Assembly: GCA_016195565.1 (NCBI GenBank)
Contig: JACPZK010000027.1
Coordinates: 1-49,169 of the forward strand
DNA from: Nitrospirota bacterium
GTDB taxonomy: Bacteria > Nitrospirota > Thermodesulfovibrionia > Thermodesulfovibrionales > UBA1546
Length of the DNA stretch: 49,169 nucleotides
Direction: 5' to 3'
Under the pieces are notes generated by a model. That model did not search any database, had not been told where the DNA came from, and worked only from the letters and a program-made list of their open reading frames with translations. Both the position numbers and the translations under genes were made by a program. Of the stretch, positions 15,082 to 24,402 are shown piece after piece. Position 1 is the stretch's first letter; each line of letters starts with the position of its first letter.

Positions 15082-18000
15082 AAAGCAATAATAGAAATAT
15101 GCCCAAGATATTATTCTCCCTGATTTTTTTAATCGTGCTGCTGCCTCTAACATTTGCCGAGGGCGCCCTCAATGACTATTGCGTTACCCCGCCGTTTTTA
15201 TCCCAAAGCATTCCGCCGAATGTACTTATCGTGCTGGATAACTCAGGCAGTATGTGCGACCAGGCTTATTCAAGCACCTACGACCCCACCCAGTTTGCAA
15301 AGATCTGCAGTAACGACTCAACAAAGAGCTGCACCACGAGCGCTGACTGCACCTCACCCGGAGTCTGTGACAGCTATTACTATGGATATTTTGACGGCTC
15401 AAAGAATTACAGATATACCACTAACAACAGGTGGGAGGAGACCACAAATGCGATGAGCACCGGCACTGTTGCTAACCCCATTGCCAGCGGAAGTTTTTTA
15501 AACTGGGCAACAATGGAAAGGGTTGAGGTAGCCAAAAAACTCTTGATGGGCGGCAAGGCAAATCCGCGTTCCTGGAACGGCTCGGTTACTGTAAAACTCA
15601 CTGGTGAAACTAACTGTTCTGTAAGTTTTCAGAAAGACTATGATACCAGCGCAGGAAACCTCATATATCCATTTGCAGGGAATTACCGTTTCAGCAGGTC
15701 AAATAGTAGTGATGATTTGAACATAAGTCCTATTAGCGGCGGAACTAATACATACTATACATATCCAAACGCTAATGTCAGTGTCCCTTCCGGATGGAGT
15801 GTCTATCCAACGTCAACAAGCGCCTATGCGGATGTGGATGAGGCAACCTCAGATGGAGATTCAACCTATATCCAGAATAACAATACCACTAGCCCTGTTA
15901 TACTGGATTATGACTACACACAGAGCAAACTTGCCGGCACTATTACTGTTACAGTGCAGGTAAGGGCAAAAAAAACAGCCAGCGGGGGCACAAGAAGAAT
16001 AAAAGGGGTGCTCAGGATAGGCGGGGTTGATTACGAGTCAAGCTATTCTAATCTTGGCACTTCATATTCCCTCTATTCTTTTGCATGGACCACCAATCCT
16101 GCAACAGGCGCGGCCTGGGCTTGGAGTGACATTAAATCAGCAGGGGTGGGGAGTATTCAGGGTTTTGGAGTTAAAGCTGATGGCAATTATACATCCATAT
16201 TTCCCCGTGTAACACAGGCCTATCTTGATGTTTCAGTTACCACTCCATCTGGCGGGCCTTATAATACGATAGTTGACCAGGGGTTGGTAGATGCAACAGG
16301 GATTATAGATACTCTGGCCAGTGACGTCAGGTTTGGACTGGCTTATTATAATACCAGTGAAGGTGCGTATGTGAATAACTATGTTGATTTTAGCACGTCC
16401 TCGAGCATGATCACCGCTATCAATAATATGAGCCCCTCTACATGGACGCCGCTGGCAGAGACTTTATATGAGATGACAAGGTATTTCAGACAGGATGATC
16501 CATATTATTCCTCCGGTGACTATAGCAAGGGCAATACTAACATCGTTCGCGATCCGTATTGGTATAAGTACTCTACTCTTGACCCTAGCCTCACTGACCA
16601 GTATGTGCCCTGCGCAAAGTCATTTGTCCTTTTCCTGACAGACGGCGAATCCACACAGGATAAGAACATCCCAGGAACAGGTTCAGGCGCCTGTTCCCTG
16701 ACGAATATAAAAGGGTGTTCCAGCGGATACAGATTTGCAGGAACTACCGTTGGAACGACATATCCGAACTATGGCACGGATTATTTGATTGATGTTGCCT
16801 TCTGGGCCAGGACAAATGATATGCGTTCAGGCTCATGCACTACCACTCCAACCTCATGGCAGCAGTGCATTCCCGGAACTCAGAATATAACCCTTTATTC
16901 CGTATTTATGTTTGGCACAGGCTCAACTCTACTTAAGGATGCGGCAATTGACGGAGGGTTTAATGACCTGAACGGGAATAACTTACCTGACTGCACCACT
17001 CTCCCTGCTGAATGTTACAGGGATACGGACAACGACGGAGTTATCCGCTCTGACGGCACGGATGACCCTCTCACATATTATGAAGGGGATGACGGCTATG
17101 CCCTTAAGACCAGCATCACAAACGCAATATCAGCTATCTTGAAGCGGGCGTCTTCAGGAACAGCGGCCTCTGTGCTTGCCTCAGGCGAGGGTTCAGGCGC
17201 AAACATCGTTCAGGCTATCTTTTATCCGAAAAGGACCTTTGATACTACAGAGATTGACTGGACAGCGACCCTGCAGAATCTTTGGTACTATCTGGACCTG
17301 AAACGGGGCAGCACAATCAGGGAGGACACTGTCAGCGATAAAGCGCTTAAGCTGGATCAAGATTATATAGTGCATTTCTCTTTTGACCAGACTGCGCAGA
17401 AGACACAGGCGAGCCGTTATAACAGTGATGCATACGGTACTGAGGGCGCTATCGTAGATACAGTAGATAGCGAGAACCTTAACTATCTCTGGGAAGCAGG
17501 CAGTATCCTGCAGAGCAGAAATATAGGAACTGATCCGAGGACTATATATACAACGATAAATGGAACCTCATTATTAACAGGAAATTTTACGACAGGGAAT
17601 GCCTCTGCGCTTCAGAGCATTCTTCAGGCGTCTTCTCTGACAGATGCTCAGAATATCATAAACTATGCCCGGGGCGACAGCGATGTGAATACAGGTCTTT
17701 ACCGTGCCAGGACCGTAACAAATGCCGGAACAACCGCAATATGGAGGCTTGGAGATATTATAAATTCCACCCCTCGCATTGCTTCATGGATACCACTGCA
17801 TAAATACGATGTAACATATAGCGATACAACCTACAAAAGCTTCATTGATTCATCCACATACACTAACAGGGGAATGGTTTTTGCCGGCGGCAACGATGGG
17901 ATGCTCCATGCCTTTAAACTCGGGAAGCTGGAACTTCCTAATGACAGTCATGCTGATACATGCACATTTGGGACAAATGATAAGGCCTGCCTGTCAAATC

Positions 18001-19637
18001 CGACAGGTTATCTCGGCGGTTCCAGCGTTCCTTTGGGCCATGAGATGTGGGCTTTTATTCCCAAGAATACGCTCCCGTATCTTAAATATCTCATGGACAA
18101 AAATTACTGCCACCTGTTCTATGTTGACGCAACGCCGTTTGTCTTTGACGCAAGCATTGGCATACCAACTGCATGCTCAGAGACTACAGATTACTGGAAA
18201 TGCGCAAAGACAGTTGATAGCTGGCGGACGATACTTATCGGCGGGATGAGATTGGGAGGAGCATGCAAGGCGCCTACATATACGGGGAGCCAGGGGGTAA
18301 AGATGCCTGCGACAGGCGAGGGGTATTCATCGTACTTTGCCCTTGATATAACAGATCCGTCAAGCCCTACTCTTTTATGGGAATTTAGTCATACTGATCT
18401 GGGTTATTCAACCACAGGCCCGACTGTAATGAGGATAAATGCAAGAACTGCGTCTGGCGGAGTCAGCACTGCTGACAAGAACAAGAACGGCAGGTGGTTT
18501 GTTGTATTTGCCTCAGGGCCGACAGGCCCCGTAGATACAACAGCGCATCAGTTTAAAGGTTATTCCGATCAGAACCTGAAATTATTCGTTCTCGACCTTA
18601 AGACAGGAGTAATTGCGACAACTGTTTCAGGAACTCCAACGCCTATAGATACCGGAATACCATACGCCTTTGGAGGCTCCCTGAACAATGCAGGCATAGA
18701 CTATGATTCTGACTATCAGGATGACGCGCTTTATATGGGTTATACAAAATCTGAAGATACAACTCCGGGCTCCTCAACAAGATGGACGCAGGGAGGGGTC
18801 ATAAGGCTTATTACGCGTGAAGACCTTACAGGCGATAACCTTGATGTTACCAGCGGCAATACTGCCCTTAATCCGAACAACTGGCTGTGGAGTTATGTGG
18901 CAAAGGATATCGGCGCTGTAACTTCTTCTATTGCGCATCTTGCGCATTATCCGACTAATGATACCACGCCTGACGCCGCATACTTGTACTTCGGCACAGG
19001 AAGGTATTTTTACAAGACAACCGAGGTGGATAATGCAAATGTGCAGAGAAGCCTCTTCGGGATAAAGGAGCCGTGTCTTGACACGATGAAGTTAATTTTT
19101 AACACAGGGGATGCTGTTTGTGACGGCACAAATACTGTTTGCGACCTGATGACGGCAGGACACTTAGTTGACAGCGGCAGTCATGCCTGCATTTACAATG
19201 CAACGGCGGACACTGCCACTACAACCGACCCGGACGGCTGGTACATAAATCTGGATGCATCGGCAGGCACTTCTTTTGCCGAAAGGACTATAACAGACCC
19301 ATTGGCAACAACTATCGGCGCGGTATTCTTTACAACATACGCCCCAAATTCGGACATCTGCACCCAGGGCGGTTCGACGTATCTCTGGGGCCTGAAGTAT
19401 GATACAGGCGGGTCAATAAATGGAATGCTGCAGGGAACGGCTCTCATTCAGGTTTCAACCGGAGCAATAGAAGAGGTTAATTTGGGGACGGCATTTGTGG
19501 ATAAAACGGCAGGAGGCAGGGCAGACGAAGGAAGAAGGACAGGCGCTATTACGGGCGCGCCTCCTACAGGACAGGGACTCTCTATAGTCGTGCCGCCTGC
19601 GCCTTTAAAGAAGATGCTGCATATAAGGAAGGAATAG
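15078..19637 (+). CDS. pilY1: PilY1-like type IV pilus tip adhesin
   Basis: The 1519-residue exported protein has a signal peptide ending near residue 28, and a von Willebrand A domain with MIDAS motif DNSGS (residues 54-58) and a later TDGES loop. From about residue 700 to the end it is the PilC/PilY1 beta-propeller (MVFAGGNDGMLHAF, FALDITDPSSPTLLWEF, YLYFGTGRYFY). A calcium-loop-like D-x-D-x-D pattern (IDYDSDYQDDALYMG) lies near residue 1207. The vWA domain is interrupted: residues ~165-395 hold an extra beta-rich region, whose second half (~269-390) resembles a jelly-roll binding module. A cysteine-rich patch lies at ~75-98. PilY1 primes pilus assembly and acts in adhesion and surface sensing. 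The ribosome site is AAAAGGAG. Confidence 0.93.
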   Translation: MKSNNRNMPKILFSLIFLIVLLPLTFAEGALNDYCVTPPFLSQSIPPNVLIVLDNSGSMCDQAYSSTYDPTQFAKICSNDSTKSCTTSADCTSPGVCDSYYYGYFDGSKNYRYTTNNRWEETTNAMSTGTVANPIASGSFLNWATMERVEVAKKLLMGGKANPRSWNGSVTVKLTGETNCSVSFQKDYDTSAGNLIYPFAGNYRFSRSNSSDDLNISPISGGTNTYYTYPNANVSVPSGWSVYPTSTSAYADVDEATSDGDSTYIQNNNTTSPVILDYDYTQSKLAGTITVTVQVRAKKTASGGTRRIKGVLRIGGVDYESSYSNLGTSYSLYSFAWTTNPATGAAWAWSDIKSAGVGSIQGFGVKADGNYTSIFPRVTQAYLDVSVTTPSGGPYNTIVDQGLVDATGIIDTLASDVRFGLAYYNTSEGAYVNNYVDFSTSSSMITAINNMSPSTWTPLAETLYEMTRYFRQDDPYYSSGDYSKGNTNIVRDPYWYKYSTLDPSLTDQYVPCAKSFVLFLTDGESTQDKNIPGTGSGACSLTNIKGCSSGYRFAGTTVGTTYPNYGTDYLIDVAFWARTNDMRSGSCTTTPTSWQQCIPGTQNITLYSVFMFGTGSTLLKDAAIDGGFNDLNGNNLPDCTTLPAECYRDTDNDGVIRSDGTDDPLTYYEGDDGYALKTSITNAISAILKRASSGTAASVLASGEGSGANIVQAIFYPKRTFDTTEIDWTATLQNLWYYLDLKRGSTIREDTVSDKALKLDQDYIVHFSFDQTAQKTQASRYNSDAYGTEGAIVDTVDSENLNYLWEAGSILQSRNIGTDPRTIYTTINGTSLLTGNFTTGNASALQSILQASSLTDAQNIINYARGDSDVNTGLYRARTVTNAGTTAIWRLGDIINSTPRIASWIPLHKYDVTYSDTTYKSFIDSSTYTNRGMVFAGGNDGMLHAFKLGKLELPNDSHADTCTFGTNDKACLSNPTGYLGGSSVPLGHEMWAFIPKNTLPYLKYLMDKNYCHLFYVDATPFVFDASIGIPTACSETTDYWKCAKTVDSWRTILIGGMRLGGACKAPTYTGSQGVKMPATGEGYSSYFALDITDPSSPTLLWEFSHTDLGYSTTGPTVMRINARTASGGVSTADKNKNGRWFVVFASGPTGPVDTTAHQFKGYSDQNLKLFVLDLKTGVIATTVSGTPTPIDTGIPYAFGGSLNNAGIDYDSDYQDDALYMGYTKSEDTTPGSSTRWTQGGVIRLITREDLTGDNLDVTSGNTALNPNNWLWSYVAKDIGAVTSSIAHLAHYPTNDTTPDAAYLYFGTGRYFYKTTEVDNANVQRSLFGIKEPCLDTMKLIFNTGDAVCDGTNTVCDLMTAGHLVDSGSHACIYNATADTATTTDPDGWYINLDASAGTSFAERTITDPLATTIGAVFFTTYAPNSDICTQGGSTYLWGLKYDTGGSINGMLQGTALIQVSTGAIEEVNLGTAFVDKTAGGRADEGRRTGAITGAPPTGQGLSIVVPPAPLKKMLHIRKE

Positions 19638-19688
19638 CTGATAGCAATCAGCTATCAGCTTTCAGCAGAAAATAGCTGAGAGCAGAAA
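19637..19688. repeat. Left heptamer array of the IVP unit
   Basis: Units GCTGATA, GCAATCA, GCTATCA, GCTTTCA, GCAGAAA, then 3 bases, then GCTGAGA and GCAGAAA. The array starts at the last base of the pilY1 stop codon and ends 6 bases before the IVP start. Confidence 0.85.
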
Positions 19689-19693
19689 GAGAT

Positions 19694-20053
19694 ATGAAGG
19701 ATTTCAAGGAATTGAAAGTTTGGCAAAGAAGCCATGAATTAGCCCTAAAAGTTTACAGGGCTACAACATTATTCCCAAGGGAAGAGATTTATGGACTGAC
19801 AAGCCAAATTAGGCGCTCCTGTGTTTCTATATGCGCTAATATTGCAGAAGGCTGCGGGAGAAATGGAGACGCCGAGCTTGCTCGTTTCTTTCAGATAGGA
19901 ATGGGTTCGGCAAGTGAATTAGAATGTCATTTATTGCTTGCTCGTGATCTGGACTTATTGAACACACCGGAATACGAGCAGCTTACAGGTGAGTTGATCG
20001 AAGTGAAACGCATGCTGACATCATTTATTCAGAAGCTGAGGGCTGATAGCTGA
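19694..20053 (+). CDS. Four-helix-bundle protein (IVP/S23, TIGR02436 type)
   Basis: A 119-residue all-helical protein with the family signature FKELKVWQRSHELALKVYRA, YGLTSQIRRSCVSICANIAEG, and FFQIGMGSASELECHLLLA. Relatives are encoded by intervening sequences in 23S rRNA genes and share a fold with the Avd protein of diversity-generating retroelements; the function is unknown. It is a foreign body in this operon, between pilY1 and the minor pilins. Heptamer arrays border it on both sides, and its last codons are made of them. The stop overlaps the next ATG (TGATG). Confidence 0.9.
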   Translation: MKDFKELKVWQRSHELALKVYRATTLFPREEIYGLTSQIRRSCVSICANIAEGCGRNGDAELARFFQIGMGSASELECHLLLARDLDLLNTPEYEQLTGELIEVKRMLTSFIQKLRADS

Positions 20054-20062
20054 TGGCTAATA
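20035..20062. repeat. Right heptamer array of the IVP unit
   Basis: Four units (GCTGAGG, GCTGATA, GCTGATG, GCTAATA). They encode the last residues of the IVP protein and provide the start codon and first residues of the following pseudopilin. Confidence 0.85.
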
Positions 20063-20532
20063 CAAGAGGCGTAACGCTGACAGAATTAATAATTGTTATT
20101 GCCATAGTCGGCATTCTTGTCGTTGCCCTTGGTTTTTCGTTTCAAGACTGGATAGGAAAGTATAAGGTTGAAGCGCAAACGAAACAGATATACTCTGACC
20201 TGATGAACGCAAGGGCCAGGGCAATGCAGTTTAACCGCATATATTATGTGCAGAGTGTAGGAGCTCGTTCTTATAGTCTAATTGAGGATGCAAATGACAA
20301 CAGCGTTAATGATGACGCAGCCATTGCGGGGTTCCCAAAGCCAAATTTTGAATATGATATAACATGGGGCGTAGTAGCAATGCCCATTACCTTTGACAAG
20401 AGAGGCAACATAACAAATACTGGAACTATAAGCATAGCGAGCACTTTCAGCCCGGATTATGACTGCATTTTCATTGAACAAACACGAATAAATATGGGAC
20501 AGTTGAGCGGAGGAAACTGTGTTGCAAAATAA
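20053..20532 (+). CDS. Type IV minor pseudopilin, GspH/FimT type (copy 2)
   Basis: A 159-residue prepilin: leader MANTRG, then VTLTELIIVIAIVGILVVALGFSF with E at +5. The body and tail (STFSPDYDCIFI, final GGNCVAK) match the pseudopilin at 13289. It heads the minor-pilin block FimT-PilV-PilW-PilX. Its start codon lies in the heptamer array that ends the IVP unit, so its original upstream sequence was probably replaced. Confidence 0.9.
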   Translation: MANTRGVTLTELIIVIAIVGILVVALGFSFQDWIGKYKVEAQTKQIYSDLMNARARAMQFNRIYYVQSVGARSYSLIEDANDNSVNDDAAIAGFPKPNFEYDITWGVVAMPITFDKRGNITNTGTISIASTFSPDYDCIFIEQTRINMGQLSGGNCVAK

Positions 20533-20938
20533 AGGCGTAACTCTTGTTGAGGTGATGATTGCGCTTGTTGTGCTCCTTATCGTTTTTATGGGGCTTATAC
20601 AGGCGTCATTGGTGAGCATTGACCAGAACGTGCGGAACGAGGTGAGGGATGAGGCTGTCAGGATAGCGGCAGAGTATATGACAAGGACGAAGGCTACTGC
20701 CTTCAGCGCTGTTACAGCAACGGGTATTAACTGTGCTGCAGGTCCAGCGACCTGGACTGCATTTCCGGGAACCCCTACAGTTGCAAGAGACTTCAGGAAT
20801 ATGCCGATAACATACAATATAGGCAGATGTGTCGATGATCTGGATACTGAAAACAAGAGAGTTGGTGTTGTGGTTACATGGCCTTATAAGGGCGAAAATT
20901 TTACGCATACGATTTTATCTACTCTGAGGTCTAAATGA
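20519..20938 (+). CDS. pilV: Type IV minor pilin, PilV-like
   Basis: A 139-residue prepilin with leader MLQNKG and hydrophobic helix VTLVEVMIALVVLLIVFMGL. The start is GTG 20519 with a GGAGG site, inside the end of the preceding gene (14-bp overlap). The body has a cysteine pair (GINCAAG and GRCVDD). Position, size and the RVGVVVTWPYKG motif fit PilV of the tip complex. Confidence 0.85.
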   Translation: MLQNKGVTLVEVMIALVVLLIVFMGLIQASLVSIDQNVRNEVRDEAVRIAAEYMTRTKATAFSAVTATGINCAAGPATWTAFPGTPTVARDFRNMPITYNIGRCVDDLDTENKRVGVVVTWPYKGENFTHTILSTLRSK

Positions 20939-22113
20939 TAAAGAAACAGGATGGATTTACCTTAGTGGAGCTTATGATAACAATGGTAATCTTTGTGCTT
21001 GCCATTGCAGCAGCCTCCAACATATTCACAGCGATATTAACCCAGTTTAAACAGCAGAGCAAGATAGCAGAGACAAATATAGAGGGAGTCGTCGGTTTTG
21101 AAACTCTGAGATATGATGTTGAACAGGCAGGATACGGCCTGCCGTGGGATATGAATGGAGCCACATATGCAGCAGAGGCTGTAAATGATGGGATGACTGT
21201 TCAGAACGAGACCTTATATAATGACGCCCCCAATGGGATACCGAGGGCTGTTGTAAGTGGGGACAATGTTGGGATGAACGGTTCGGATGTGCTTGTTATT
21301 AAGGCGACAAATGCCTCTACTGCTGCTGCTGCGCGGAGATGGACGTATGTTTCAAATTCAGGAGCGGCGAACACATTCAGAACATGGGCTGGAGTCATAG
21401 ACGAAACTTGGCAAGGCACAGACAGCATAATAGTTATTAAGCCGGTGTTAGGTGACAGGCAAAGAGTTCTGATTAATAATGCAGGCTTTTCTATATTACT
21501 TAATGCGCTGCCATCTTTTGGTGCTGGGGGGGCTGCCACTGCCTTTGAACCCTTAGCCGGCACTGATGATACATATATTGTCTATGGTATTGGTGACGCT
21601 GTTGCAAGAATGCCGTTTAACAGAACGGACTATTATGTCAGAAGACCTGCAGGGAATGCGATGCCTTCACAATGCGCTCAAAATACTGGGGTTCTCTACA
21701 AGGCTACTGTTAACCATGGTGATGGAAATTTAACTGAATTTCCTTTAGTTGACTGTGTGGCTGATTTTCAGGTGGTTTTTCGACTGGATATGGATGAGGA
21801 TGGTACGATCGGGACATCTGCAAATGCTGACGGAAGTACTGTAAGCAGTTCTGAAGGCGCTAATGTTGCTACTGTTCAGGCTACACTTGCCGATGCAGCA
21901 TTACTCAGACAACGATTAAAGGAGATAAGAATTTATATTATCGCGCATGAGGGGCAATTGGATGCTACATATACCTCTGCTTCAACGATAACAATGGACG
22001 ATATAGGAGGCATCGGGGCGTTCAAGGTTTTTGATTTCGCGGCCCTGGGTATAAGCCGGAATTACAGATGGAAGTTATATACACTTGTGGTAACACCGAC
22101 TAATTTGAGGTAG
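20935..22113 (+). CDS. pilW: Type IV minor pilin, PilW-like
   Basis: A 392-residue prepilin: leader MIKKQDG, then FTLVELMITMVIFVLAIAA. It is large for a minor pilin, as PilW proteins are, with LRYDVEQAGYGLP typical of the family right after the helix. It starts in an ATGA overlap with pilV. The body is rich in Ala, Gly and Thr, with few cysteines. Confidence 0.87.
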   Translation: MIKKQDGFTLVELMITMVIFVLAIAAASNIFTAILTQFKQQSKIAETNIEGVVGFETLRYDVEQAGYGLPWDMNGATYAAEAVNDGMTVQNETLYNDAPNGIPRAVVSGDNVGMNGSDVLVIKATNASTAAAARRWTYVSNSGAANTFRTWAGVIDETWQGTDSIIVIKPVLGDRQRVLINNAGFSILLNALPSFGAGGAATAFEPLAGTDDTYIVYGIGDAVARMPFNRTDYYVRRPAGNAMPSQCAQNTGVLYKATVNHGDGNLTEFPLVDCVADFQVVFRLDMDEDGTIGTSANADGSTVSSSEGANVATVQATLADAALLRQRLKEIRIYIIAHEGQLDATYTSASTITMDDIGGIGAFKVFDFAALGISRNYRWKLYTLVVTPTNLR

Positions 22114-22115
22114 AT

Positions 22116-22748
22116 ATGGAAATTCAAAATTCAAAATTCAAAATTCAAAATTTAAATGAAAAAGGCATTGCCCTTGTGATGGTCTTGGTTCTCTCCGCTA
22201 TTGCGCTTGCGATGGTATCTGCCTTGCTTTTTATGGTCATTCACGGCACAAGGCTCTCAGGCTATCACAGGTTTTTCAGAACAGCGGAAGAAGCAGGACT
22301 TGGCGGCGCTGAAATAGCGGCAGCATTTATTGAAAGTAGAGGGGTGCCGACCGCCAATCTGACGGCTATGGTGTCGACTCAAGGTAGTGCTTGTTTAGCG
22401 CAAAAAATGTCCACTACAAGAGGCGGAGTTTGGCCGGCATCCGCAGGCTGGACAAGCTGTGTTGCTGCTAATGACGTCTCAATGGATCCCACGACAAATC
22501 CCGATCTTCAATTTGATTTGAGCAACTTCAGGGTTTATACAAAAATCGTTGATACTGTTGAAGGCAATACTGCTTCAGGCGGACTTGTTACAGGGGGCGG
22601 CTCATTAGGCGGCTCAGGAGTTGTTTCTGCCTCTTCAGGAATTACCAGTCCTCCCCGTATACCCTATTTATACAGGGTAGAAATTCAGGCGGAGGCTACT
22701 GCTAATCCAAGAGAACGTTCAAGGTATTCGGGCTTATATGCCTATTGA
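22116..22748 (+). CDS. pilX: Type IV minor pilin, PilX-like
   Basis: A 210-residue protein with a PilX N-terminal pattern: leader up to NLNEKG, then IALVMVLVLSAIALAMVSALLF and later FRTAEEAGLGGAEIA. Position +5 of the mature helix is V rather than E, as often in PilX/GspK-like pilins. Its first ~12 residues are encoded by tandem heptamers. A Gly/Ser-rich stretch (SGGLVTGGGSLGGSG) lies near residue 155. Confidence 0.85.
   Translation: MEIQNSKFKIQNLNEKGIALVMVLVLSAIALAMVSALLFMVIHGTRLSGYHRFFRTAEEAGLGGAEIAAAFIESRGVPTANLTAMVSTQGSACLAQKMSTTRGGVWPASAGWTSCVAANDVSMDPTTNPDLQFDLSNFRVYTKIVDTVEGNTASGGLVTGGGSLGGSGVVSASSGITSPPRIPYLYRVEIQAEATANPRERSRYSGLYAY
22122..22156. repeat. Tandem heptamers at the start of pilX
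   Basis: Four ATTCAAA units and one ATTTAAA. They encode the repetitive IQNSKFKIQN part of the prepilin leader. Confidence 0.9.
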
Positions 22749-22757
22749 GAAAAAAAC

Positions 22758-23696
22758 ATGCCGCTAAGAAAATTTTTCTGTTGTGCGGGTTTATTGATAT
22801 TGCTGTCATGCTCGCCTGAAAAACCGGCTGAATTAAAAACACAAAAGCCTCAAGAGGCAGCGGCAAAAGGCGTTTCAGGCGAAGCCGAAACTCACGCCAT
22901 AGTCAGCGATTCCAGTTACTCATTGAGTATAACCCCTGCGCAGGCTTATCGCGGTTCAACTTTAAGCCTTATCCCGATTGGCTTTAACCTCTCTGACGCA
23001 AAAATAGAATGGCTGGTGAATGGAAACCCTGTTATTAGCGAGTTCCCCTCTCAATTTAAAGCGGCAGAGACAAAAAAAGGGGATACGGTTCAGGCAAAGG
23101 CAATGCTTAAGGACAGAGAGATTTTATCCGGCATTGTAAAAGTGAAAAATACTCTCCCTGTGATTAGCAAGGTAAAAATTATGCCGGAAACCTTTAAAGC
23201 AGGAGATACACTGTATGTTGATGTTACTGGAAGCGATATAGACGGCGATGAGGTGGCTATTCTTTATGAATGGACTAAGAATGGAGAACCGGCAGGCAAA
23301 GAGAAGCAGATAGGCGTTCCTATTAAAAGGGGTGATAAAATCTCAGTTAAGATAACTCCGTTTGACGGAGAAGGTTATGGGAAGCCTTTTATCTTGAACA
23401 GTGAGATACGTAATCTACCGCCTGTGATTATAGAAGATAAAAACTCATTAAAGCCCCATTTTGACGGAAATAATTTTTCTTATCAGGTTAAGGCGATAGA
23501 TCCTGACAATGACACTCTTACTTATTCTCTTAAGACTGCACCTTCAGGCATGACTATTGAGAAAACAACAGGCTTGATTCAGTGGACTGTCCCGCAGGAT
23601 TTCAAAGGGAAGGTATCTGTTACGTTTATCGTAAATGACGGCCACGGCGGAGAGGCGCTTCAGAGTTTTGCTTTTGAGCTGACTACAACAAGATAA
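22758..23696 (+). CDS. Lipoprotein with Ig/cadherin-like domains, last gene of the pilus operon
   Basis: A 312-residue protein with a lipoprotein signal (MPLRKFFCCAGLLILLSC, lipobox LLSC, Cys 18). A charged linker is followed by three beta-sandwich-like segments (~50-125, 130-215, 220-312). The last has the cadherin-like pattern AIDPDNDTLTYSLKTAP ... GLIQWTVP. It starts 9 bases after pilX and is probably part of the sigma-54 operon. It may anchor or chaperone the tip complex at the outer membrane; this is inference. Confidence 0.75.
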   Translation: MPLRKFFCCAGLLILLSCSPEKPAELKTQKPQEAAAKGVSGEAETHAIVSDSSYSLSITPAQAYRGSTLSLIPIGFNLSDAKIEWLVNGNPVISEFPSQFKAAETKKGDTVQAKAMLKDREILSGIVKVKNTLPVISKVKIMPETFKAGDTLYVDVTGSDIDGDEVAILYEWTKNGEPAGKEKQIGVPIKRGDKISVKITPFDGEGYGKPFILNSEIRNLPPVIIEDKNSLKPHFDGNNFSYQVKAIDPDNDTLTYSLKTAPSGMTIEKTTGLIQWTVPQDFKGKVSVTFIVNDGHGGEALQSFAFELTTTR

Positions 23697-23711
23697 AAGA
23701 GACTGATAGCT

Positions 23712-24272
23712 TTAACGTCCTCCGGCTTCTTTTAACAGCATTTCCTGCTCCTGATCAAGACTGCTCATTTCATCATTGAACTTTTTAATCTTAGTTTCAA
23801 GTTCCGAGAGCTGTTTCTCAAGCTCCCTTTTTTCACGGATTGCTAACACCCGCCCTTTTTTCTTAATATCTTCATCAAGCTTCTTTCTTTCTTCAGAAAG
23901 CTTTTCTCCTTCGGCTTTCATCTCTTCCTTCTTTTTCGCTATTTCTTTTAGCCTATTCACAGTCTCCTGCCCCTGCGGCTGTGAGCTTTTTTCCACTGCC
24001 GGTTTTTCAGGAGTATCTTTAGTTGTCTCAGGAGCGGAGCTTTCCTCCGCCGGTCTTGGCGCTTTAGTTTCTTTGATGTCTTTTATGATGTCCTTGTCAA
24101 GCTCTATCTCTCCGCCTTCCCTATAGAACTTTATCTTGCTGCCCATGTCCTTATAGTCATCTACAACAAACTCCCTGCCGTTTTTGAGGATGATTTTATA
24201 ATCAGCAAAAGAGGGGGTGTAAATAAGCATGAATAAAGAAAACAGGACAATAAAGTATATAGCCTTTTTCAT
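23712..24272 (-). CDS. Exported coiled-coil protein of unknown function
   Basis: A 186-residue protein: signal peptide MKKAIYFIVLFSLFMLIYTPSFA, a small beta unit (YKIILKNGREFVVDDYKDMG, as in periplasmic proteins of unknown role), a Pro/Glu/Thr-rich linker, then a long charged coiled coil (~105-180). ATG 24272 is chosen because a GGGG site precedes it and the upstream extension would be encoded by a dispersed repeat. Confidence 0.75.
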   Translation of the reverse strand: MKKAIYFIVLFSLFMLIYTPSFADYKIILKNGREFVVDDYKDMGSKIKFYREGGEIELDKDIIKDIKETKAPRPAEESSAPETTKDTPEKPAVEKSSQPQGQETVNRLKEIAKKKEEMKAEGEKLSEERKKLDEDIKKKGRVLAIREKRELEKQLSELETKIKKFNDEMSSLDQEQEMLLKEAGGR

Positions 24273-24291
24273 GTGAAAATACCCCAAATCC

Positions 24292-24351
24292 GTCACTCCC
24301 GCTTGTCGGGAGTCCTTCCGAAAGAAAGATTCCGGACAAGCCGGAATGACA
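24292..24351. repeat. Dispersed palindromic element 4
   Basis: Begins GTCACTCCCGCTTGTCGGGAGT and ends ATTCCGGACAAGCCGGAATG plus ACA, two clear hairpins. It lies upstream of the coiled-coil gene. The right half is nearly the same as that of the element at 9357. Confidence 0.82.
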
Positions 24352-24402
24352 AGATTACAGACGACATGGGACATTAGATTTGCAGTTCTCAATAACACCA
24401 GC

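Noticed and set aside
20278-20856. 192-codon minus-strand frame opposite the minor pilins
   Set aside because: It covers two genes with clear prepilin helices on the plus strand; the product is Ser/Val-rich without any motif.
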